Source: Pseudacidovorax intermedius (GTDB taxonomy: Bacteria; Pseudomonadota; Gammaproteobacteria; Burkholderiales; Burkholderiaceae_C). Taken from it: a DNA stretch of 64,000 nt. Made by a program: the position numbers and the translations under genes. Of the stretch, positions 17,070 through 25,299 are shown one piece after another (the first letter of the stretch is position 1; the number at the start of each line of letters is the position of its first letter). The notes beneath the pieces are model-generated. The model did not search any database. It was not told the DNA's origin and saw only the letters and a program-made list of their open reading frames with translations. The stretch lies in the NCBI RefSeq assembly GCF_001476815.1, contig NZ_LDSL01000051.1, positions 1 through 64,000 of the forward strand, read 5' to 3'.

Positions 17070-17539
17070 ATGCGCACCATCACCATCTTCCACAACCCGG
17101 CCTGCGAAACCTCGCGCAACACCTTGGCCTTGATCCGCAACAGCGAGGACGAGCCCGACGTCGCCGACTACCTCAGGACGCCGCCGGACCGCCGGACCGC
17201 CAGACGCTCAAGCGCCTCATCGCCGCGACCTGCATGACCACGCGCGAAGCGATGCGCCGCAAGGGCACGCCCTACGACGCGCTGGGCCTGGACGATCCGA
17301 AGTGGACCGACTAGCAACTGCTCGACTTCATGCTGCAGCATCCCATCCTCCTCAACCGGCCCATCGTCGTCACGCCGCTCAGCACGCGCCTGTGCCGCCC
17401 TTCCGAGCAGGTACTGGACATCCTGCCCAACCCCCAGCGCGGTGCGTTCACCAAGGAAGATGGCGAGCCGGTCATCGATGCACAGGGCCAGCGTGTCGAG
17501 CCCCGCTGTCCTTCGCGCGCGGCTCAGCCGAAACCGTAG
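17070..17539 (+). pseudogene. arsC: Arsenate reductase ArsC (glutaredoxin-dependent), broken
   Basis: The N-terminus TITIFHNPACETSRNTLALI carries the catalytic Cys. The frame is lost between about 17175 and 17205 (at the repeated CCGGACCGCC), and homology continues in the +2 frame with RQTLKRLIAATC and GLDDPKWTD. An in-frame TAG at 17312-17314 follows, then LLDFMLQHPILLNRPIVV, TRLCRPSEQVLDILP and FTKEDGEPVIDAQGQRV. Homology ends near 17498 and the frame runs into foreign sequence to a stop at 17539. Intact ArsC (about 141 residues) reduces arsenate to arsenite for ArsB. One frameshift plus one nonsense codon make this a pseudogene. Confidence 0.9.
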
Positions 17540-17645
17540 AGCCGCGCCGGGTTGTCGACCAGGATCGCTTGGCGCGCCCGCGCATCCGGCACCCAGTCGC
17601 AGAACTGGTCCACAAGGTCCACATCGCCGGGCACCTGCGTGGGGG
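17524..17645 (-). pseudogene. C-terminal remnant of an amidohydrolase-2 family protein
   Basis: Read on the minus strand, about 37 residues end with ILVDNPARLYGF plus a final Gly and stop. This is the signature C-terminus of TIM-barrel amidohydrolase-2 enzymes such as 2-pyrone-4,6-dicarboxylate lactonase relatives. Upstream on the same strand the homology stops abruptly at about 17645, where a LysR fragment on the other strand begins, so only the tail survives. Confidence 0.7.
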
Positions 17646-18522
17646 GCGGCCGAGTACCTCAGCCTGACCCCCTCGGCCGTCCGCCAGCTCATCATGGAAC
17701 TGGAGTCGCTGCTGGGCTACAAGCTGTTCGACCGCAGCACCCGCAAGGTCGCGCTGTCCGCGGCAGGCCGCACCTTCCTGCCTTCCGTGCGCCACCTGCT
17801 GCGGCAGATGGACACCACGCGCATGGTGGCCACCGACATCCGCGACCAGGCGGCCGGGCTGGTGCGGGTCGCCGCGCCGCTGGTCATCGCCAGCACCATG
17901 CTCCCTCGCCTGCTGGCGGGTTTCAGGAAGAAGCATCCGAAGTCGATCGTGCGGCCGCTCGACTGCGCGGTGGAAGAGCTGGTGGAAAAGGTCGCCTCGC
18001 GGCAGGCGGACCTGTCCATCGGGCCCGACCGCCCCGTCGGCCCCGAGGTCCGGCGCATCGCGCTGTTTCCGAGCCCCTGGCGGGTGTGGTGCGCGCCCAG
18101 TCACCGCCTGGCACGGATGGAAACGCATCGGGTGGTCCGATCTCGCGCGATTCGAACTGGTCACCGCCGGCCGGGACCACGAGATCCATCTGGCGAGCAT
18201 GCGCTCGCAGTTGCCCGATGGCGGCCGGGTCGTGCCGCAGCATGTGGTCGACAACATTTCTACCGCCCTGGGCCTGGCCGCCGCCGGCCTGTGCTTCACC
18301 TTGTCGCCGGCCTACGTGGAGTCGCTCGCCAGGCCCCTGGGGCTGGTGCGCCGCGACATCGACGACCCGACGCCCATGCGCGAAATGTCGCTCTACGTGC
18401 CGGCCGATCGGCATCCCTCGCCGGCTGCGGAAGCGTTGGCGGACTACCTGCAGAGAAACGTCGCCAACGCGCGCCGCGAGCCTGTCGGCCAGGCGTCCGC
18501 CGGGGCTCGAGCAGCCCCGTGA
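17646..18522 (+). pseudogene. LysR-family regulator, 5'-truncated and frameshifted
   Basis: Homology begins inside the HTH (AAEYLSLTPSAVRQLIMELE; GYKLFDRSTRKVALSAAGRTF) with no start codon, so roughly 25 N-terminal residues are missing. It continues through VRVAAPLVIASTMLPRLLAGF and LSIGPDRPVGPEV, then changes frame near 18110-18125 to reach WKRIGWSDLARFELVTAGRD and VVDNISTALGLAAAGLCF. The stop is at 18522. It once coded for a substrate-responsive activator, probably of a neighbouring catabolic operon. Confidence 0.85.
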
Positions 18523-18547
18523 GGTCGGCGGCGGCGCGATCTCGGGG

Positions 18548-19468
18548 TCACGCGGCGTGGCCCGATGCACGCGCCCATTCAGGGGGATGGCGCGCCCACT
18601 CCTTGAGGAATTCGAGCAAACGCCTCACCCGGATGGGCATGTTGCGGCGGGTGGAGAAGACAACGTTGATGTCCATGGCCTCGGGCTCCTTGCCCGGCAG
18701 CAGCGCTTCGAGAAGGCCCGCTTTCAGTTCCTCCGACACCATGTAGTACGGGTGGACCGAGATGCCTTCGCCGAGCAAGGCAGCCTGCTTGAGGGCGTCG
18801 CCGAAGTTGGAGCGCACACTGCCGCGCACGCGCACCTCGCAGGGTGGGTCGCCCTGGAAGCGCCAGACGCTCGCCTCGGACTTCACCGTGTGCACCAGGC
18901 AGTTGTGCCGGGCCAGATCGGTGGGTACGGCCGGCCTGCCGTATCGGCGCAGATAGGACGGCGCAGCCACCACCACCTGGGCCGACTTCATCAACGACTG
19001 CGCCACATAGCTCGCATCCTGCAAGGAAGGCGCGATCCGGATGGAGAGATCGAGCGCCTCGCCGACCAGGTCCGAACGACCATCGTCGTAGACCAGTGTG
19101 ACGGCGATGTCGGGATACCGGCGGGTGAACTCCGCGACCAGGCCCACCAGGTGACAGGCACCGAATGACGGCGGCGTGCCGACACGGATCGCGCCACGCG
19201 GCAGGTGCACGGCGTCGCGCACTTCGGCTTCGATGGCGTCGTAACGCTCCAGCAGATCGCGCCCGGACTCCAGCACCCGAGCCCCGGCCTCGGTCAACGC
19301 CACCTGCTTCGAGCTGCGCTTGAGCAACTGAGCGCCCATGGTCGCCTCCAGCGCCGCCACGTGTTTGGTGATGGTGGCCTTGGACAGCGAAAGCTGCGTG
19401 GCCGCCCGTACGAAGCTGCCGCAGCGGGCCACTTCCGAGAAGATCTGAAGGCAGCGAAGGCGATCCAT
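18548..19468 (-). CDS. LysR-family transcriptional regulator
   Basis: 306 residues, full length. HTH at about residues 1-60 (DRLRCLQIFSEVARCGSFV; ATQLSLSKATITKHVAALE) and a periplasmic-binding-like effector domain (GAIRVGTPPSFGACHLVGLV; DLSIRIAPSLQDASYVAQSL). Closest in style to the group that regulates aromatic and hydroxy-acid catabolism. It is divergent from the NTF2/maleylacetate-reductase/dioxygenase operon with an 87-bp gap that holds a dyad, so it probably regulates that operon and itself. It is intact, unlike the LysR fragment it converges on. Confidence 0.88.
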   Translation of the reverse strand: MDRLRCLQIFSEVARCGSFVRAATQLSLSKATITKHVAALEATMGAQLLKRSSKQVALTEAGARVLESGRDLLERYDAIEAEVRDAVHLPRGAIRVGTPPSFGACHLVGLVAEFTRRYPDIAVTLVYDDGRSDLVGEALDLSIRIAPSLQDASYVAQSLMKSAQVVVAAPSYLRRYGRPAVPTDLARHNCLVHTVKSEASVWRFQGDPPCEVRVRGSVRSNFGDALKQAALLGEGISVHPYYMVSEELKAGLLEALLPGKEPEAMDINVVFSTRRNMPIRVRRLLEFLKEWARHPPEWARASGHAA

Positions 19469-19481
19469 GCCGTCAATTCCA

Positions 19482-19498
19482 GTTTCTGTTTTCGAAAC
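19482..19498. promoter_or_regulatory. Candidate LysR operator
   Basis: GTTTC (19482-19486) and GAAAC (19494-19498) form an inverted repeat with a 7-base spacer, containing the perfect palindrome GTTTTCGAAAC (19488-19498). Spacing and position in the divergent gap fit a LysR-type site. Confidence 0.4.
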
Positions 19499-19555
19499 AT
19501 CGGATTGTCGAACAGCGTGCTCCGGCGGACAACCCGCTTCCTAGACTTCTTCGCC

Positions 19556-19996
19556 ATGACGCCCGTTCCCTCCAGCGCCGCCGCGCCCCTTCTGGGCCAG
19601 CTCGTGCAGCAGCTGCACCGCTTCTTCCACCAGCTCGACGAACGCCGCTACGACGCGATGCTGGCGCAGTTCACCCACGATGGCCGCTGGCTGCGGCAGG
19701 GCCAGTGGCTGGACGGCCGCGAAGCCATCGGTGCCGCCTTGAAGGCGCGTGCCGGCCATGTGCAGACCCTTCACGTCATGACCAATGCCTACGTCGCCGA
19801 CATGTCGGACGACCAGGCCGTCCTGGAGGCCTACATGACCGCCTACCGCTATACAGCCGCGGATGGCGTGGCCGTGGCACGCATCGCCGGTCCCTCGAAG
19901 CTGAACCGGGTGCACACCGTGTTCAGGCGAGATGCGGGCCACGACTGGCGCATCGCCGAGCAGCAGATGGTGGCAGCGCTCGCCTTCGTGGAATGA
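19556..19996 (+). CDS. NTF2-like (SnoaL-type) protein
   Basis: 146 residues with an NTF2/SnoaL fold pattern: a helix LVQQLHRFFHQLDERRYDAML, FTHDGRWLRQGQWLDGREAI, then strands ending in NRVHTVFRRDAGHDWRIAEQQ. Proteins of this fold act as isomerases, dehydratases or small subunits of ring-hydroxylating dioxygenases. No large dioxygenase subunit is adjacent. It is first in an operon with the maleylacetate-reductase-like gene, overlapping it by ATGA. I chose the ATG at 19556; the longer upstream frame has no homology. Confidence 0.72.
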   Translation: MTPVPSSAAAPLLGQLVQQLHRFFHQLDERRYDAMLAQFTHDGRWLRQGQWLDGREAIGAALKARAGHVQTLHVMTNAYVADMSDDQAVLEAYMTAYRYTAADGVAVARIAGPSKLNRVHTVFRRDAGHDWRIAEQQMVAALAFVE

Positions 19997-21186
19997 GCGC
20001 GCAGCCGACCTCCCCGGCCCTGATGCCGGACATGCGCGCCTTCGTCCATCGCAGTCCGGCCACGCGGCTGGTACTGGGCGACGGCTGCATCGGCCGTCTC
20101 GGCGAGGAACTCGCCGGGCTTGGCATCCGCCGGCCGCTCGTGCTCACTGGCACCCGTGTCAGAGCGTCGGCACTCTACCGGCACGCCCACGAAGCACTTG
20201 CCGCAGCGGACCACGTGCTGGCAGAGCCGGTGCCGGCGCATTCCAGCGTCGCCCTGGTGGAGCGCCTGGCGAGGCGGGTGCGTGCCAAAGGCATCGATGG
20301 CTTCGTCGCCATCGGCGGCGGCAGCGCCTCCGATACCGCGAAGGCGGTGTGCCTGCTGGCGGCCGAGGGCGGCCGGCTCGCCGATCACGCCGTACGTTTC
20401 ACGCCGCCCGCGACGCTGGTCGCGCCGCCGCTGCGCGCGCCCAAGCTGCCCATCGTGGCCCTGCCGGGTACCGCGTCGGGCGCCGAGGTCACGCCCAGCC
20501 TGGGCGTGCGCGACGAAGAAGGCGCCAAGCTGCTGCTCACGGACTTCCAGCTCGCTGCCCGTCTTGTGCTGATCGACCCGGCAGCCACGCTGGACATTCC
20601 GGCGGCATTGATGTGCGCCACCGGCATGAACGGCCTGGCCCACTGCATCGAGGGCCTGTATTCCCGGGAGCGCTCGCCCCTGGCGGAGACCATCGGGCTG
20701 GACGCCATCGGCCGGTTCTTCACGGCGCTGCCGGCCGTTCACCGGCAACCGCACGACCCGCACGCGAGGGCAGCGCTGCTCTATGCCGCGCACCTGTCGG
20801 GCCTGGTGCTGATCAACGCCCGCACCTGCCTGCACCACGCGGTCTGCCATGCCATCGGCGCCGTCACCGGCGTGGGCCATGGCGCGGCCAATGCGGTGAT
20901 GCTGCCGCACAGCGTCGCGTTCAACGCCGAGGAAGCGGCTGCGCCGCTGGCCCGCGCTGCCGCGGCCCTGCCGGGTGGCGGCACGGGCGCAGGCGAGCTG
21001 GTGTCGGCCCTGCGATGGCTGCAGACGGCCGCAGGCGTGCCGACCCGGCTGCGCGACATCGGCGTGCCGGCCGACGCCCTGGACCGCATCGCCGCCAAGT
21101 CGCTGCGCGAGCGCGGCCTCTTCTACAACCCACGCCCCGTCGCCGATGCCTCGCCGCTGCGCGCATTGCTCGAAGCGGCCTTCTGA
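19993..21186 (+). CDS. Iron-type alcohol dehydrogenase family, maleylacetate-reductase-like
   Basis: 397 residues. The N-terminal NAD(P)-binding part has the GGGSASDTAKAV signature and LPGTASGAEVTPS; the C-terminal helical part has CLHHAVCHAIGAVTGVGHGA. In metal-dependent relatives the ligand segment reads GMDxxxH; here it is ATGMNGLAHCIEGLYS, with Asn in place of the first metal Asp, as in maleylacetate reductases. This points to reduction of maleylacetate (or a similar enone diacid) to 3-oxoadipate with NAD(P)H, though the true substrate is not proven. It sits between an NTF2-like gene and a TauD/TfdA dioxygenase gene. Confidence 0.75.
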   Translation: MSAQPTSPALMPDMRAFVHRSPATRLVLGDGCIGRLGEELAGLGIRRPLVLTGTRVRASALYRHAHEALAAADHVLAEPVPAHSSVALVERLARRVRAKGIDGFVAIGGGSASDTAKAVCLLAAEGGRLADHAVRFTPPATLVAPPLRAPKLPIVALPGTASGAEVTPSLGVRDEEGAKLLLTDFQLAARLVLIDPAATLDIPAALMCATGMNGLAHCIEGLYSRERSPLAETIGLDAIGRFFTALPAVHRQPHDPHARAALLYAAHLSGLVLINARTCLHHAVCHAIGAVTGVGHGAANAVMLPHSVAFNAEEAAAPLARAAAALPGGGTGAGELVSALRWLQTAAGVPTRLRDIGVPADALDRIAAKSLRERGLFYNPRPVADASPLRALLEAAF

Positions 21187-21227
21187 GTGCGGTCTTTCCC
21201 CCACATCCCCTTCTGAGGACAACCACC

Positions 21228-22148
21228 ATGCCTTTGCACATCGTTCCAAGTGGCGCCACGCTCGGCGCGCGCGTCGATGACCTCGACCTGTCGAAACCGC
21301 TCTCCGACGCCAACTTCCAGCAACTGCTCGGCGCCCTGGGCCGCTACGGCGTGCTGAGCTATCCGCGCCAGGACCTGACCGCCACGCATCTGCGCGACTT
21401 CTCGCAGCGCTTCGGCCGTCTGGAGATCAACGTGGCTGGCGCCTACCAGGAACCGGGCCTGCCCGAGGTGATGGTGCTGTCCAACATCGTGGAGAACGGC
21501 AAGCCGCTGGGCCTTTCGGATGCCGGGCAGGACTGGCACACCGACATGTCCTACAGCCACATGATCGCCTTCACGAACGTGCTCTATGGCCTGAAGATTC
21601 CCCATCGGGACGGCCGGCCGCTGGGCAATACGGCGTTCTGCAACATGCACGCCGCCTACGCCGGACTGCCGGACGAATGGAAGCAGCGCCTGCAGGGAAT
21701 GACCGTGCTGCACGACTTCGACAAGTTCTGGGAAATGATGCGCCGCGAGCGTGGCAGCACCCGCCCGCCGCTGACGCCGGCCCAGCGCGCCGCCAAGCCG
21801 CCGGTGTCGCATCCGCTCTTCCTGCGGCATCCGATCACCGGCAAGCAGGTGCTGTACTGCAATCCCGGGTACGCCGTCCGCATCAACGAGATGGACGAGA
21901 AGGAAAGCCAGGAGGCGCTCGACTTCCTGTTCGCGCATCAGACCCAGCCCCAGTACCGTTACGCCCACCAGTGGCAGGTCGGCGACGTGCTGATGTGGGA
22001 CAACATGGGCACCATCCACAACGCGATTCCGGACTACCGCCCCGACGAGCCGCGCCTCATCAAGCGCTGCCAGGTGATGGCCACGCGCTTCTTCCATGAC
22101 GACGGGACACCCCGCGCGCCCGTGGCGCAGGAAGCCCAGGCCGCGTGA
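21228..22148 (+). CDS. TauD/TfdA-family Fe(II)/2-oxoglutarate dioxygenase
   Basis: 306 residues. The 2-His-1-Asp iron triad is visible: HTD in GQDWHTDMSYSHM and a distal His in MWDNMGTIHNAIPDY, followed by the 2-oxoglutarate-binding Arg region RLIKRCQVMATRFF. TauD releases sulfite from taurine and TfdA cleaves 2,4-D ethers; the substrate here is unknown. The pairing with a maleylacetate-reductase-like enzyme recalls phenoxyacid pathways, but no ring-cleavage dioxygenase is present. GAGGAC lies shortly upstream of the ATG at 21228. The stop overlaps the next gene. Confidence 0.82.
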   Translation: MPLHIVPSGATLGARVDDLDLSKPLSDANFQQLLGALGRYGVLSYPRQDLTATHLRDFSQRFGRLEINVAGAYQEPGLPEVMVLSNIVENGKPLGLSDAGQDWHTDMSYSHMIAFTNVLYGLKIPHRDGRPLGNTAFCNMHAAYAGLPDEWKQRLQGMTVLHDFDKFWEMMRRERGSTRPPLTPAQRAAKPPVSHPLFLRHPITGKQVLYCNPGYAVRINEMDEKESQEALDFLFAHQTQPQYRYAHQWQVGDVLMWDNMGTIHNAIPDYRPDEPRLIKRCQVMATRFFHDDGTPRAPVAQEAQAA

Positions 22149-23428
22149 ACGAGCGCAAGCACCGCATGCCGAAGGACGTCGCCAGCTGCTACGCCATCGC
22201 CGACCTGCGTGCACTTGCGCGGCGCCGTCTGCCCCGCGCCGTGTTCGACTTCTACGACGGCGGCGCCGAGGACGAAGTCACGCTGGCCGGCAACCGCGAG
22301 GCTTATGCGCGCTGGCGCCTGGCGCCCCGCGTCCTGGTGAACGTGGCCGAGGCCTCCACCGCGTGCACCTTGCTGGGCGCCGCGGCGGGCATGCCTGCGG
22401 CCATCGCGCCCACGGGTGCGGCCGGCTTCGGATTCAGGGGCGCGGATCTCGCGCTCGCGCGCGCAGCGGCCCGACACGGCATTCCCTACACCCTGTCGAG
22501 CAGCGCCACCACCGCCATCGAGACCATCGCCGATCAGGCGCCCGGCCGCCACTGGTTCCAGGCCTATGTGCTGCGCAACCGCGAGTTCTTCTGGCAACTC
22601 GTCCAGCGCGCCGAGGCCGCCGATTACGAAGCGCTGGTCATCACGGTGGACCTGCCCGTGGGCGGCAAGCGCGAGCGCGACTTCCGCAACCACTTCTCCA
22701 TCCCGTTCCGCTTCTCCACGCGCAACGTCCTGGACTTCGCCTCACGCCCGCGCTGGGCGCTGGACATGCTGTTGCGCGGCATGCCCGTGATGGAGAACCT
22801 GCGCGGCCTGCAGACGGGCGCCACCAGCGCCACGGCCATCGCCTCCTCCGTCGGGCGCAGCTACGACCCCGCCTTCGACTGGGACCGGCTGGCCGAGGTC
22901 CGTGACCGCTGGCGTCGCAAGCTCATCGTCAAGGGCGTCTGCCGGGCCGAGGACAGCCGGCGCCTGGCCGCCATGGGTGTCGATGCCATCGTGGCGTCCA
23001 ACCACGGCGGGCGGCAGCTCGACGGCGCAGTGCCCAGCCTGCAGGCGCTGCCGGAAGTGCTTCAGGGCGCCGCCGGACGCGTGCCGGTGCTGGTGGACGG
23101 CGGCATTCGTCGTGGCAGCGACATCGCCAAGGCGCTGGCCTTGGGCGCGCATGGCGTGCTGCTGGGCCGGGCCACGCTGTTCGGCGCGGTGGCCGGCGCA
23201 GACGCGGGTGCCCTGCGCGCGCTGGACATCCTGCACGACGAACTGCTGCGCACGCAGCAGCTCTGTGGCGCCAATGCGCCCCATCTGATCACGGCCGAGT
23301 TGCTGAGGCCCGCCGATCCGCCGCACGCAGCGCCCCTCGTCGCGCCGCAGCCCGGACCGCGGCCATGTGCCGGCGAGCAAGCCATTCCCACTGAAACGCC
23401 AAGCGAAGCGACGCGCGGCAATCGATAA
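22145..23428 (+). CDS. FMN-dependent alpha-hydroxy-acid oxidase/dehydrogenase
   Basis: 427 residues of the LldD / mandelate dehydrogenase / glycolate oxidase family. FMN and catalytic marks are FDFYDGGAEDEVTL, PTGAAGFGFRGAD, TVDLPVGGKRERD, the catalytic His-Gly-Gly-Arg in ASNHGGRQLD, and VDGGIRRGSDIAKALALGA. It oxidises a (S)-2-hydroxy acid to the 2-oxo acid. The GTG start at 22145 overlaps the dioxygenase stop (GTGA); an in-frame ATG at 22166 is an alternative. The last about 50 residues are a Pro/Ala-rich tail without homology. Confidence 0.87.
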   Translation: MNERKHRMPKDVASCYAIADLRALARRRLPRAVFDFYDGGAEDEVTLAGNREAYARWRLAPRVLVNVAEASTACTLLGAAAGMPAAIAPTGAAGFGFRGADLALARAAARHGIPYTLSSSATTAIETIADQAPGRHWFQAYVLRNREFFWQLVQRAEAADYEALVITVDLPVGGKRERDFRNHFSIPFRFSTRNVLDFASRPRWALDMLLRGMPVMENLRGLQTGATSATAIASSVGRSYDPAFDWDRLAEVRDRWRRKLIVKGVCRAEDSRRLAAMGVDAIVASNHGGRQLDGAVPSLQALPEVLQGAAGRVPVLVDGGIRRGSDIAKALALGAHGVLLGRATLFGAVAGADAGALRALDILHDELLRTQQLCGANAPHLITAELLRPADPPHAAPLVAPQPGPRPCAGEQAIPTETPSEATRGNR

Positions 23429-23441
23429 CAGGAGACATCGC

Positions 23442-24443
23442 ATGGACAAGCAACTACCCCGTCGCACCGTACTGCGGCTTGCGGCGTTCGGCGCCGCCAC
23501 GCTGCTGGGCGCTACGGCCCTGCCCGCCATGGCCCAGCCCGACTACCCTTCCAGGCCCATCCGCCTGGTGGTGGGTTACAGCGCCGGCGGCCCCACCGAC
23601 GTGCTGGCCCGGGTGCTCGGCCAGGAGATGGCCAACCGCCTGGGCCAGCCGGTGGTGGTCGAGAACAAGGCCGGCGCCAATGGCAACATCGCGACCGAGT
23701 TCGTGAGACATGCCGCACCCGACGGCTACACGCTGCTCATGAACACGATCTCGCACAACGTGAACCCGTTGCTGCAGCCCGAGCTCGTCAAGTACGACCC
23801 CATTGCCGACTTCACCCCGGTGGCCCAGGTGGCCGTGCTGCCGCAGATGATCGTGGTGGCCGGCAACTCGCCCTTCAAGACCCTCGAAGATCTGGTGAAG
23901 AAGGCGCAGGAGGCGCCGCAGCGCGTGAGCTACGGCAGCGCCGGCGTGGGCGGCTCGGCGCATCTGGCCGCCGCCCTGCTGGAGCAGCGCAGCAAGACCC
24001 GCATGAACCACATCCCCTTCAAGGGCAACGGACCGGCGTTGACCGAAGTGATGGCCGGCCGGGTGGACTTCATGTTCTTCCCCATGATCGGTGCGGGCGA
24101 CTTCGTCGCCACCGGCAAGCTGCGCATCCTGGCCGTCACCACGGCCCGCCGGCATCCCGACTACCCGACCATCCCGACGACGTCCGAAGAGGGCCTTCCG
24201 GGCTTCGAGGACTACGCGCAGCCCATCGGCTTCATCGCACCGGCCGGCCTGCCGCCGGCCATAGCCGACAAGCTGGACGCCGCCGTGGTCGCCGCACTGG
24301 CGGCACCGGCCACGCAGGCGCGGCTGAAGGCACTCGGCGCGGAAGTCGTCCATCGCGGCCCGACGCAGTACCGGGAATGGCTGACCCAGGACCGCAAGCG
24401 CTGGGCCGACCTGATCCGCAGCGCCAACATCAAGGCGGAATGA
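23442..24443 (+). CDS. Bug-family tripartite tricarboxylate transporter substrate receptor
   Basis: 333 residues. The signal peptide has a twin-arginine look (RRTVLRLAAFGAATLLG, cleavage near AMAQ). The mature part has the family marks YPSRPIRLVVGYSAGGPTDV, VVENKAGANGNIATEFV, DGYTLLMNT, and GRVDFMFFPM. Bug proteins bind organic acids and related solutes in the periplasm. No TctA/TctB membrane partner is present in the window, as is common for Bug genes in Burkholderiales. It is intact, unlike the other two Bug genes nearby. A ribosome site AGGAGACA precedes the ATG. Confidence 0.9.
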   Translation: MDKQLPRRTVLRLAAFGAATLLGATALPAMAQPDYPSRPIRLVVGYSAGGPTDVLARVLGQEMANRLGQPVVVENKAGANGNIATEFVRHAAPDGYTLLMNTISHNVNPLLQPELVKYDPIADFTPVAQVAVLPQMIVVAGNSPFKTLEDLVKKAQEAPQRVSYGSAGVGGSAHLAAALLEQRSKTRMNHIPFKGNGPALTEVMAGRVDFMFFPMIGAGDFVATGKLRILAVTTARRHPDYPTIPTTSEEGLPGFEDYAQPIGFIAPAGLPPAIADKLDAAVVAALAAPATQARLKALGAEVVHRGPTQYREWLTQDRKRWADLIRSANIKAE

Positions 24444-24471
24444 CCGCACCCACCGCAATCAGGAGACAACC

Positions 24472-25245
24472 ATGGCTATGACCAGTGTCGTCGTCCGGAC
24501 CCGCCGGCATGACGTGAGCCCCCAGGAATGGCAGACCCGCGTGGACTTGGCCGCCGCCTACCGGCCGGCGTCGGTCTACGGCATGACCGACATGATCGCC
24601 AATCACATCTCGGCATCCGTGCCCGATGAACCCGGCCATTTCCTCATCAACGCCTAAGGCTTGCTCTACACCGAGATCACCGCATCGAACCTCATCAAGA
24701 TCGACCTGGACGGCACCATCGTCGACCGGTCCGAACTCGACCTTGGCGTCAATCGCGCAGGCTTCGTGATCCACAGCGCCATCCATGCCGCACGGCCCGA
24801 TGCGCACTGCGTGATGCATACCCACACCCGCGCCGGCATGGCCCTGTCGGCGTTGAAATGCGGCCTGCTGCCGCTGACCCAGACCGCCACCCGCTTCGAC
24901 AAGGTGGCCTACCACGACTTCGAGGGCATTGCGGTGGACCTGGCCGAGCGCGAGAGCCTGGTGAGCGACCTGGGCGATGCGGAGGTGATGGTGCTTCGCA
25001 ACGACGGCCTGGTCGCGCTCGGCGCATCGGTGCCCGAATGCTTCAACACGATGTACCGCCTGGAGCTCGCCTGCAAGGTGCAGGTGGATGCCATGGCCTG
25101 CAACACCGAGCTGGTGATGCCGCCGGAACACGTGGTGCGGCTCGCCGAATCGCAGTGGAAGCCCGGCGTCACCCGGCGCGGCGTCCTCGAATGGCCGGCC
25201 ATGCTGCGGCAACTCGAACACATCGATCCGACCTACAAGGACTGA
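24472..25245 (+). pseudogene. Class II aldolase/adducin-family protein, interrupted by a stop codon
   Basis: The start (AGGAGACAACC then ATG at 24472) and first 61 residues (WQTRVDLAAAYRPASVYGMT; DMIANHISASVPDEPGHFLI) run into an in-frame TAA at 24655-24657, where relatives have Tyr. The same frame then continues for 195 more residues with LLYTEITASNLIKIDLDG, the zinc-binding CVMHTHTRAGM, and ALGASVPECFNTMYRLE. Only this one lesion is visible. An intact product would be a zinc aldolase or decarboxylase of about 257 residues acting on a sugar-acid or hydroxy-oxo acid. Confidence 0.87.
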
Positions 25246-25299
25246 GATCCTGGCCTCGTTCACCCCACCCCGGCCGACCGCGCCGGAGGAGACAACACC

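Noticed and set aside
21228-22148. The TauD/TfdA-like dioxygenase as the missing PhnY of the AEP cluster
   Set aside because: It lies about 35 kb away under a different regulator and belongs to the TauD/TfdA branch, whereas PhnY is of the phytanoyl-CoA hydroxylase type; no support for a link.
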